Origin: JBLHGU01 sp047615875
Lineage (GTDB): Bacteria > Pseudomonadota > Gammaproteobacteria > Arenicellales > CAJQKF01
NCBI GenBank assembly: GCA_047615875.1
Contig: JBLHGU010000301.1
Span: forward strand, 1 to 5,571
Length of the DNA: 5,571 bases
Direction: 5' to 3'
Of the stretch, positions 1 through 5,395 are shown piece by piece. Under the pieces are notes generated by a model. The model made no database searches. It saw only the letters and a list, made by a program, of their open reading frames with translations, and was not told the DNA's origin. Each line of letters begins with the position of its first letter. Position 1 is the stretch's first letter. The translations under genes and the position numbers were made by a program.

Positions 1-421
1 AAAACACGAGATAATATTCATAAGCTCGTGATCAACGCAGACAATGGCCCTGAGTGTAGCGGGCGTAGAACACAATGGTTAAACCGATTAGTTGCGTTAG
101 CCGATGATCATCAGATAGAAATACAATTGGCGTACTACCCGCCTTACCACAGTAAATACAATCCCGTAGAAAGGCTATGGGGAGTATTAGAAAATCATTG
201 GCGCGGAGAAATCATCGACTCGTTCCAAAAAGCACTCGGTTTAGCCCGAAGGATGAGTTATCAAAAAAATCAAACCAACTGTCAGAAAAGTGAATCGGGT
301 TTACCAACGAGGCGTAACGGTTACTAAGAAGCACATGCAAGAAATAGGAGCACGTTTAATCAGAAAAGATAAGTTGGGACCATGGTTCATCACCATAGTC
401 CCAGAACCTCTAATGGGATAA
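1..421 (+). pseudogene. ISAzo13-family transposase, C-terminal part, frameshifted
   Basis: This is the DDE-type transposase of an insertion sequence, the enzyme that cuts and joins the element's ends. The reading frame is already open at base 1, so the gene starts left of the window. Visible motifs are INADNGPE, with the catalytic Asp at bases 40-42, then YYPPYHSKYNPVERLWGVLE, with the catalytic Glu at 169-171. This signature is typical of ISAzo13-family transposases. After the residues ARRMSYQKN the frame is lost. The family-like C-terminus resumes one frame over, reading PTVRKVNRVYQRGVTVTKK and ending in GPWFITIVPEPLMG with a stop at 419-421. The shift equals one extra base within 263-274, which includes a run of seven A. 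Without correction the protein ends early, at 325-327, with a scrambled tail. It is probably inactive, although the two visible catalytic residues lie before the lesion. Confidence 0.88.
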
Positions 422-440
422 ATCATTTTTTCCGCGGCTC
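1..440 (+). mobile_element. Right end of an ISAzo13-family insertion sequence
   Basis: The transposase stop is at 419-421 and recognisable monooxygenase coding on the other strand stops at base 441, so the right end of the element must lie within about 422-440. The short distance from transposase stop to element end is as expected for a compact IS. The left end, and therefore the terminal inverted repeats and any target duplication, lie outside the window, so the exact boundary cannot be fixed. The element has interrupted, or recombined into, the 3' part of the monooxygenase gene. Confidence 0.65.
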
Positions 441-1320
441 TAACAATGCCATGTTAGCTCCTTGCACTAGTTGCGGGCTGGCTCGATGTGCGTAATCACA
501 AACAAATATCTGGCGCTCAGCATAGAGTTTAAATACCTGACCGTGACTGTAACGTACCATCGTCATTTGCTCGTGCTGAGTGATTTGTCTCACAAATGGA
601 GTTAATTCAGGCCACAGGGCTTCTGCCTAAGTATGCCAATTTTCTATGCGTGTTTTCTGCCAAAGATCATAATCATCCTTTGGCATCGACCAAAATAGCG
701 TGGCCTTATTTTTATTTTCATTGGTTAGGCTACCTACGGTAAAACCCCTGTCATGTTACTGGCTTTGAGATAGCGTTGTTCTAACTGATTGTATTGCAAG
801 CTGGTGTTTTCAGGCCAATCGACAGTCTCCCAAAAGAGCACCGAAAGGTAGCTCTTTAGAACGTAACGGGCTCAGTTTTGATTGCACGTCTGAAGCATCG
901 ATCACTAATTCGAAAGGTTCGACTTGCTTACCATTTTCTAGTTCGAGAAAACGTCATCCATCGACAACTGTAGAATTTACAACCTTGCATCCATGCTTTA
1001 TATCAGCCTTGCGTTGTTGTACTGCGCGAAGCAATAGTTCAAATATGCTCGAACGATGAATCCTTAAACCAAAACTATTACCATCCAGTGCTCCGTAAGA
1101 TACATCCAGTGCTTTACGTCCTCAGTCCGCTTCAAGCCCTGGCATCTGCTTAGCCAAGTTTTTTCAGTATTTCAAAACCGACCAGATGTATCACTAATCC
1201 AGAGTCCACCGCGGCAGGTTTTGTAAATTGATCGTACATAACGACATCATGCCCATTATCAGACAAAAAACTGGCCACTTTTAATCCGCCAATGCCTCAA
1301 CCAACAACTGCTATGTTCAT
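441..1320 (-). pseudogene. FAD-dependent monooxygenase (PF01494-like), decayed and truncated
   Basis: Read from the ATG at 1320, the conceptual protein resembles FAD-dependent hydroxylases of the UbiH/PHBH type, which use NAD(P)H and oxygen to hydroxylate organic substrates. The N-terminus reads MNIAVVG, stop, GIGGL: the FAD-binding GxGxxG loop with a TGA at 1297-1299. Then come SDNGHDVVMYDQF, a GLVIHLVGFEILKKLG segment, IHRSSIFELLLRAV, LVIDASD (usually a DASG- or ADG-type motif), WETVDWPENTSLQYNQLEQRY, and near the end CDYAHRASPQLVQGANMALL at about 441-500, equivalent to the family GDAAH...SPQLGQGANMALLDA motif. Lesions: TAA at 1150-1152, a frameshift with another stop around 1122-1134, TGA at 954-956, frameshifts near 832-835 and 735-737, and TAG at 627-629. 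The last roughly 80-100 residues of a normal 370-390 residue protein are missing, replaced by IS sequence. The substrate is unknown. Family assignment is firm, loss of function nearly certain. Confidence 0.87.
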
Positions 1321-1451
1321 AGTTCTCTATTCATTAAAAAATAAAATCTTACGACTGTAGTTTAAACCATGTTTTAAGAATATGGGGTCGGTGACAAATG
1401 TATATTGTTCGTATTAGTTATCGATTGTCTTTGTATCAGGGTAATTTTGTG
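1321..1451. other. Spacer between regulator and dead monooxygenase
   Basis: This 131-base AT-rich spacer lies downstream of the LysR-type gene and upstream of the monooxygenase start, both read on the minus strand. On that strand an AGAG motif sits a few bases before the monooxygenase ATG and could have been its ribosome binding site. No strong hairpin followed by a T run is visible after the regulator's stop, so a convincing terminator is lacking. The two genes may once have been co-transcribed. Confidence 0.4.
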
Positions 1452-2351
1452 TTATTGCAAGTTACTGTCAGATCGCAATTTATCCGCAAGCAGATCAATA
1501 AAAGTTCGAATTTTTGATGAGGAATGACGTTCCTCGCGATGCACAATATGAATTGGTGTTTCTTCTGGCTCGTAATCTTGCAGAATTGTAACTAACTCAT
1601 CATTCTCCAAATAGGATGCAACTTGATATGACAAAACTCGCGTAATACCAAACCCTTCTCTGGCAGCTTCAATAGCTGCGTCGTTGGTTGAAACCACGAG
1701 TCGGGGTTTAGTTCGAAATGTTCGGGTTTTTAATGCCGTTTTAAATTGCCAATCAATAAAATGATTAGCAGCGCTCGATGCAATTATTGAATGCGAGGAC
1801 AAGTTTTCCGGCGAATCGGGTTCTCCGAACTGACGCAAATATACGGGAGAGGCAACAGTAACCTGTCTTACGACACCAACCTTTAATGCTCGCAGTGTGG
1901 AATCAGGCAATTCACCAATTCGAATCGCAACATCGATGCCTTCTTCGAGCATATTGACCACTCGATCGACGAATAATGCCTGAATTTCAGTTTCCGGATA
2001 GCGCTTCAAATAATCGACTATACCCGGCATAACGTGTATACGGCCAAAAAGTACTGGCGAGGTTACCACCAGAGATCCCCTTGGTTCAGTGTTTACGCCT
2101 GCAGCTGCCTCATCTACCCGTTCAATTTCCTCAAGTATTCTGCGGGCATCTTCTACGTACCTGGATCCCGCTTCGGTAGGTCGAACATAGCGAGTTGTTC
2201 GGTTAAGCAGTTTTACGCCTAATTTTTTTTCCAGTTCAGCAACGGCTCGGGTAATAACCGGCGGTGAAACATTTAACTGCCGCGCGGCGGCGGAAAAGCT
2301 CTGTGCTTCGGATACCGCAACGAACATTGCCATGGTTTGTAGCCTATCCAT
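1452..2351 (-). CDS. LysR-type transcriptional regulator (CrgA-like subgroup)
   Basis: This is a complete 299-residue LysR-type transcriptional regulator, a cytoplasmic DNA-binding protein expected to act as a tetramer and to respond to a small-molecule effector. Residues 1-60 form the winged helix-turn-helix: MDRLQTMAMFVAVSEAQSFS, then AAARQLNVSPPVITRAVAEL with the recognition helix, then LGVKLLNRTTR and the TEAG turn. Residues about 90-295 are the periplasmic-binding-protein-like effector domain, with RGSLVVTSPVLFGR, EEGIDVAIRIGELPDSTLRA, a GFGITRVLSYQVA segment and a normal C-terminus. The layout matches the CrgA-like branch of the family. The ATG at 2351 gives the standard N-terminus and has a modest GGA ribosome-binding motif upstream. 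The gene is transcribed away from the exported hydrolase across 136 bases, so hydrolase control plus autoregulation is the likely role. The inducer cannot be read from sequence. Confidence 0.95.
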   Translation of the reverse strand: MDRLQTMAMFVAVSEAQSFSAAARQLNVSPPVITRAVAELEKKLGVKLLNRTTRYVRPTEAGSRYVEDARRILEEIERVDEAAAGVNTEPRGSLVVTSPVLFGRIHVMPGIVDYLKRYPETEIQALFVDRVVNMLEEGIDVAIRIGELPDSTLRALKVGVVRQVTVASPVYLRQFGEPDSPENLSSHSIIASSAANHFIDWQFKTALKTRTFRTKPRLVVSTNDAAIEAAREGFGITRVLSYQVASYLENDELVTILQDYEPEETPIHIVHREERHSSSKIRTFIDLLADKLRSDSNLQ

Positions 2352-2487
2352 TTATTATTCCAGTTATAGAAATAGATAATTAAACAATATCAGTATTCAT
2401 CTATTTATAGTAATTATATAAATTACCTGCCAGAGCCGATTGACGGCTTTAAGACTTAACTTAATTACCTTTCTGAGGATTGAAACA
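2352..2487. promoter_or_regulatory. Divergent promoter/operator region between regulator and hydrolase
   Basis: This AT-rich region lies between the LysR-type gene and the exported hydrolase. It holds an imperfect inverted repeat: AAATAGAT at 2370-2377 mirrors ATCTATTT at 2399-2406, and extending outward gives 10 of 12 matching positions (2366-2377 against 2399-2410). The arms are separated by 21 bases. LysR-type proteins typically bind paired sites in such divergent regions, so this is a reasonable operator candidate. A TATAAA at 2417-2422 could be a -10 box for the hydrolase, with no good -35. A TTGACG at 2440-2445 could be a -35, but the matching -10 is poor. Promoter positions are guesses. 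Confidence 0.5.
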
Positions 2488-3477
2488 ATGAAAAGCAGGT
2501 TTTCAAAATTATTCGTCGTAGGGTTGGCAGTATCAACTCTGCTTGGAATGGCACCTTATGCAGCGTCTGCGAGTACCGATACGGGATCTACGGCAGACAA
2601 TCTGACTACCGATGCTCGATTTCGCAGCATGGAAATTCAGGGAATTGATATCGCATACCGGGAGGCGGGTGATCCATCGAACCCTGCCATTGTCCTCTTA
2701 CATGGGTTTCCAACCTCCAGTCATATGTATCGCGAATTGATTCCTCAATTGGCCGCTAATTACCATGTTATTGCACCGGACTATCCGGGCTTCGGTGCGA
2801 GTGCCATGCCAGCGGCTGGAGAATTTGACTATTCTTTCGCTAATTTTGCCAACGTGGTCAATGAACTTCTGGAAAGAAAGTCGGTAGATAAATATGCAAT
2901 GTATTTAATGGATTATGGCGCTCCTGTGGGTTTTCGCCTGTTTGCTAAATACCCTGGCAGGGTTAGCGGGTTTATAATCCAGAACGGTAACGCCTACGAT
3001 GAGGGTCTGGAAGCTTTCTGGGATCCGATCAAGGCGTACTGGGCGGATCCTTCCAGTCAGAATCGCGAAAATTTGCGTAGCTCGTTGCTGACTATCGATG
3101 CGACAAAATGGCAATGGACGCATGGTATTCCCGATAATAAACTCGAGTTGGTCAGCCCGGATAATTGGCATCATGATCAGTATCTGCTTGATCGTCCGGG
3201 GAACAAGGACATTCAATTGGAAATGTTCCTGAGTTATGGCACTAATGTGACGGAATATCCACGTTGGCAGGAATTGTTTCGACAACACCAGCCCCCCGCA
3301 CTGATAGTTTGGGGCAAAGGCGACTATATTTTCCCTGTCGCCGGTGCTCATCCATACGAGCGCGATCTGGCATCTGTGGAAAAATACATCATCGATACGG
3401 GACATTTCGCCCTGGAAACGCATCTTGACTTCATCAGCACAAAGATTGATGACTTCATGGTGCGAACTGTTCGCTAA
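2488..3477 (+). CDS. Exported alpha/beta-fold hydrolase, Asp-nucleophile type (epoxide hydrolase / haloalkane dehalogenase-like)
   Basis: The product is a 329-residue alpha/beta hydrolase with an N-terminal signal peptide. The start at 2488 is chosen because an AGGA motif lies eight bases upstream and because the protein then begins MKSRFSKLFVVGLAVSTLLG and runs to an ASA-S cleavage site after residue 28. An in-frame TTG at 2440 would put 16 extra residues before the signal. The mature enzyme is expected in the periplasm. Domain marks: the HGFP oxyanion-hole loop at 72-75, PDYPGFGAS at 98-105, the nucleophile elbow MDYGAPVG with Asp142 in place of the more common Ser, a lid region about 160-250, the acid Asp279 in WGKGDYIFP, and the catalytic His306 in DTGHFALETH. 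An Asp nucleophile is the hallmark of haloalkane dehalogenases and epoxide hydrolases, which pass through an ester intermediate. Which of the two activities applies, and the substrate, cannot be decided here. The divergent LysR-type gene probably controls it. Confidence 0.9.
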   Translation: MKSRFSKLFVVGLAVSTLLGMAPYAASASTDTGSTADNLTTDARFRSMEIQGIDIAYREAGDPSNPAIVLLHGFPTSSHMYRELIPQLAANYHVIAPDYPGFGASAMPAAGEFDYSFANFANVVNELLERKSVDKYAMYLMDYGAPVGFRLFAKYPGRVSGFIIQNGNAYDEGLEAFWDPIKAYWADPSSQNRENLRSSLLTIDATKWQWTHGIPDNKLELVSPDNWHHDQYLLDRPGNKDIQLEMFLSYGTNVTEYPRWQELFRQHQPPALIVWGKGDYIFPVAGAHPYERDLASVEKYIIDTGHFALETHLDFISTKIDDFMVRTVR

Positions 3478-3491
3478 TATTTGACGGGATT

Positions 3492-3523
3492 AAAAAGCTG
3501 TGCATCGCGTAATCGGTGCACAG
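3492..3523 (-). terminator. Hairpin after the hydrolase gene, terminator-like on the minus strand
   Basis: CTGTGCATCG at 3498-3507 pairs with CGGTGCACAG at 3514-3523, ten base pairs including one G-T, with a six-base loop. Five A at 3492-3496 flank it on the left, so on the minus strand the stem is followed almost directly by a T run, the pattern of an intrinsic terminator. On the plus strand the nearest T run, 3545-3550, is more than 20 bases away, though it directly follows a weak TCAA/TTGA hairpin at 3532-3544. The hairpin may end antisense transcription, or process or stabilise the 3' end of the hydrolase message. Confidence 0.4.
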
Positions 3524-3563
3524 ATTGATTGTCAAGCAAGTTGATTTTTTGAGGTGAAGTAAA

Positions 3564-4166
3564 ATGGGACACAAATTTGCAGAACTGGCGTTTACCGGAG
3601 CCGTAAAACAAGTTCAACAGGAGCAAGGTAGTCGCAAGGCCTATGCGCGTATGGATGAAGGAGAAGACAGCAACTATCGACTCGGTGAGGCGGAAGCCGA
3701 ATTTATTACGCAACGCGATAGTTTTTACATGGCGAGTGTCAGTGAGACCGACTGGCCATATTTACAGCATCGTGGAGGGCCTAAAGGATTCTTGCGGATA
3801 CTCGATGAACAGACTCTGGGTTTCGCCGATTTTCGGGGTAACAGGCAGTACGTTAGTATGGGTAATTTCCAGAATAATGACCGCGTTTCTTTATTCTTTA
3901 TGGATTATCCCAATCGGCGTCGTCTGAAATTGCTTGGACGGGTGAGACTTGTTGAAGAACAGGAGACCGATCTTTTAGCTCGCCTGGCCATGCCGGAGTA
4001 TCGGGCCCATGTAGAACGAGGCTTTGTCATCACTGTTGAAGCATACGACTGGAACTGCCCCCAACATATTACTCCGCGTTACAGCGAATCTGAAGTCGAG
4101 GCGCTGGTGGCACCACTGCTTGCTGAAATCACCGATTTAAAACAGCTGATACAATCGATCGGGTAA
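3564..4166 (+). CDS. Pyridoxamine 5'-phosphate oxidase family protein (flavin split barrel)
   Basis: This complete 200-residue protein belongs to the PNPOx-like split-barrel superfamily, whose members bind FMN, F420 or haem in the cytoplasm. It is not the PdxH of vitamin B6 synthesis. The N-terminus MGHKFAELAFTGAVKQVQQE and the AYARM segment lead into the barrel: RDSFYMASVSETDWPYLQHR at 51-70, GGPKGFLRIL, LGFADFRGNRQYVSMGN at 85-101, VSLFFMDYPNRRRLKLLGR at 108-126, and the C-terminal signature DWNCPQHITPRY at 162-173. These blocks match a well-populated bacterial family annotated only as PNPOx family. The start at 3564 is backed by GAGGTG at 3551-3556. The gene lies 86 bases after the hydrolase on the same strand, so co-transcription is possible but a hairpin intervenes. 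Its 3' end overlaps a small minus-strand ORF by 38 bases. The exact cofactor and substrate are unknown; a flavin-dependent reductase or detoxification role is inferred from family and neighbours. Confidence 0.9.
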   Translation: MGHKFAELAFTGAVKQVQQEQGSRKAYARMDEGEDSNYRLGEAEAEFITQRDSFYMASVSETDWPYLQHRGGPKGFLRILDEQTLGFADFRGNRQYVSMGNFQNNDRVSLFFMDYPNRRRLKLLGRVRLVEEQETDLLARLAMPEYRAHVERGFVITVEAYDWNCPQHITPRYSESEVEALVAPLLAEITDLKQLIQSIG

Positions 4167-4353
4167 AAGCTGCCAGTTGGTCGAGGACTTCCTCTTTTTT
4201 CGATTCCGGCATGTCCTGCTTTCCGAGCAGGCATCCAACTACCGCACACAAATACTTTGAGGCCACTCCAGGGTCTCGCGCATTCTCATCGTGTTGAACT
4301 ATAAGCTCGTGTATTTGACTGATGAGTTCTGTCGAGAGATTGAGCTGTCTCAT
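4129..4353 (-). CDS. Small conserved-looking protein of unknown function, 74 residues
   Basis: I cannot assign this to a named family. The product is short, probably cytoplasmic and largely helical. It begins MRQLNLSTELISQIHELIVQ, continues HDENARDPGVASKYLCAVVG and CLLGKQDMPESKKEEVLDQL, and ends AAFTRSIVSAVLNR. The helix-like heptad spacing, normal amino-acid balance and DPGVASKYL...LLG block look like a real protein rather than a random antisense frame, and it lies mostly outside any other gene. It resembles small uncharacterised proteins I associate with gammaproteobacteria, but that is memory, not a search. Against it, no clear ribosome binding site precedes the ATG at 4353. Its last 38 bases overlap the end of the PNPOx-like gene in a tail-to-tail arrangement. 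There is no signal peptide or membrane segment. Confidence 0.6.
   Translation of the reverse strand: MRQLNLSTELISQIHELIVQHDENARDPGVASKYLCAVVGCLLGKQDMPESKKEEVLDQLAAFTRSIVSAVLNR
4183..4200 (+). terminator. Possible weak intrinsic terminator after the PNPOx-like gene
   Basis: GAGG at 4183-4186 pairs with CCTC at 4191-4194 around ACTT, and six T follow at 4195-4200. It begins 16 bases after the PNPOx-like stop, where a terminator would be expected. The stem is only four base pairs, and the same bases code for part of a small minus-strand ORF, so it may be coincidence. Confidence 0.25.
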
Positions 4354-4501
4354 TGTGGTGTTAGGGAGTCGATTTTAGTCGGTAAATAGATGTCGGAATG
4401 GCGCAAGTAACAGTTATGTGATCCATGGTTTTGCTGCCATATCGAGGACATTTAATAATATTTCAGTTAGCGTATCTGCAAATATAGACACTGGAGGCGT
4501 T

Positions 4502-4924
4502 ATGAACCGGGAAAGAATGCAAGCCGTCGTCGAAAAACTTCACGCTATTTGGAACACTGGAGACGTGTCTTTGGTACCTGAAGTTTATGCGAGCGATTTC
4601 GTTGTGCACTGGCTTAGTCACGTTCCACCGCAAGAATCGTACGGCTGGGAGGGGGTAATTGAGGCTATTGAAGCCACCCGAGTGAAGTTTCCTGACTGGC
4701 ATGAGGATGTCGTGGATATTATGATCGATGGGAACCGGGTTGTGACCCGGTATGAGTCTACCGGCACCCACAAAGGTGAGTACAAAGGAGTTGCGCCCAC
4801 CGGAAGGAAGATCGAACTCCAGGAGGTATCCATCTATCGCATCGAAGACGGACTAATCGCCGAACAATGGTGCGCAGACAACGAGCCTTGCCTGATGCAG
4901 CAAATTAGTCCATCAATGCGATGA
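4502..4924 (+). CDS. SnoaL-like / ester cyclase family protein
   Basis: The product is a 140-residue protein of the SnoaL-like branch of the NTF2 fold, a cone-shaped small-molecule-binding barrel. Family members include polyketide cyclases, but most bacterial copies are uncharacterised. Visible family features are the first helix MNRERMQAVVEKLHAIWNTG, DVSLVPEVYASDFVVHW at 21-37, an IEATRVKFPDWHEDVVDIM segment at 56-74, RYESTGTHKGEYKGVAPTGR at 83-102, and the last strands VSIYRIEDGLIAEQWCADNE at 109-128. The start at 4502 has GGAGG at 4493-4497, only four bases upstream. An in-frame ATG at 4418 would add 28 unlikely residues and lacks a ribosome site. The length fits the family. The gene has its own 148-base upstream region after the small minus-strand ORF and reads in the same direction as the PNPOx-like gene. 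Substrate unknown. Confidence 0.88.
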   Translation: MNRERMQAVVEKLHAIWNTGDVSLVPEVYASDFVVHWLSHVPPQESYGWEGVIEAIEATRVKFPDWHEDVVDIMIDGNRVVTRYESTGTHKGEYKGVAPTGRKIELQEVSIYRIEDGLIAEQWCADNEPCLMQQISPSMR

Positions 4925-5224
4925 CGAGTAGATGCAGAAAATTACAATCACTGTTACCGCTCGCATCGATAATATTCCCTCTCTTTGCTTGCTCCTTTGA
5001 CTATTTTGTTCAGCCAGATACTGGCCTGGATTAACCAATGATTCGGTCCTGGCTTGCGGGGCTAATTCGGCAAACATCGTGGTGCTGGTCAAAAGATCAG
5101 GAATGATTGGACAGCAATAATAAACCCGCTGAACGCCAGATAATGCCAGCTGAATGACGAGTTTGTGACCAATGCGACCATGACGAACTTCGGCGCCATG
5201 TTTTTTAGATTTTGCACGGGTGGG
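4913..5224 (-). pseudogene. Relict of an NmrA-like atypical SDR (NAD(P)-binding protein)
   Basis: No intact gene occupies this stretch, but one minus-strand frame, open from 5224 to a stop at 4913-4915, has no usable start and reads like the middle of an NmrA-family protein. NmrA-like proteins are Rossmann-fold NAD(P)-binding sensors or reductases. Recognisable blocks are PTRAKSKKHGAEVRHG, then LALSGVQRVYYCCPIIPDLL, then TSTTMFAELAPQARTESLVN and GQYLAEQNSQRSKQRE. They correspond to the family's GAEV, GVDRVYLVxP, LL..T..FA..A and VxxSQ segments. Two stops precede it at 5225-5230. In the neighbouring frame the residues YHRVMSRTNNP at about 5221-5253 look like the preceding strand and suggest a frameshift there. 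The N-terminal GxxGxxG nucleotide loop is absent and similarity fades below about 4975, where the frame runs into the tail of the SnoaL-like gene on the other strand. It is probably a broken remnant. Confidence 0.6.
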
Positions 5225-5395
5225 TTATTAGTACGCGACATAACCCTGTGATATTGAGGACTGAAGTCGCGTGCTGTCGCAAACATCTTTCGATAATTTA
5301 GAAAGATGTTCTCCACTGTTATATTCAACCATGTGATGAAATACAAAGTGCATTTAATAACTATTCAATCAAAAGGTTGAGTAAATTACATGGTC
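5225..5395. other. AT-rich non-coding stretch between relict gene and permease
   Basis: I see no convincing gene here. It is the region just downstream of the permease on the minus strand and upstream of the NmrA-like relict. Apart from a few residues possibly belonging to that relict near 5221-5253 and the inverted repeat at 5282-5310, it shows nothing recognisable. The missing N-terminus of the relict would be expected here, but no Rossmann loop can be read in any minus-strand frame. Confidence 0.5.
5282..5310. repeat. Perfect 10-bp inverted repeat
   Basis: AACATCTTTC at 5282-5291 is mirrored exactly by GAAAGATGTT at 5301-5310, with the nine-base AT-rich spacer GATAATTTA. No T run follows on either strand, so it is a poor intrinsic terminator. 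It lies about 90 bases past the permease stop on that gene's strand and could be a 3' stem-loop of the permease message or a protein-binding palindrome. Confidence 0.5.

Noticed and set aside
1297..1299. TGA in the FAD-binding loop of the monooxygenase as selenocysteine or other recoding
   Set aside because: TAA and TAG stops plus several frameshifts follow, so ordinary gene decay explains it and no selenocysteine insertion structure was evident.
2440..2487. Upstream TTG start for the exported hydrolase, adding 16 residues
   Set aside because: It has no good ribosome site and would bury the signal peptide. The ATG at 2488 has an AGGA motif at proper spacing and starts a textbook Sec signal.
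2905..3423. Open frame of 172 codons on the minus strand
   Set aside because: It lies entirely within and antisense to the hydrolase gene, and its translation shows no family-like pattern.
3474..3713. Minus-strand open frame of 79 codons
   Set aside because: It is antisense to the start of the PNPOx-like gene and its spacer, with no protein-like pattern.
4418..4501. Longer N-terminus for the SnoaL-like protein
   Set aside because: The extra 28 residues do not fit the family length and lack a ribosome site, while GGAGG precedes the ATG at 4502.
5089..5346. Minus-strand open frame of 85 codons with hydrophobic tail
   Set aside because: It starts at a TTG without a ribosome site and has no recognisable family. 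The overlapping frame gives a clear NmrA-like match, so most of this frame is a shadow, apart from a few residues that may precede the frameshift.
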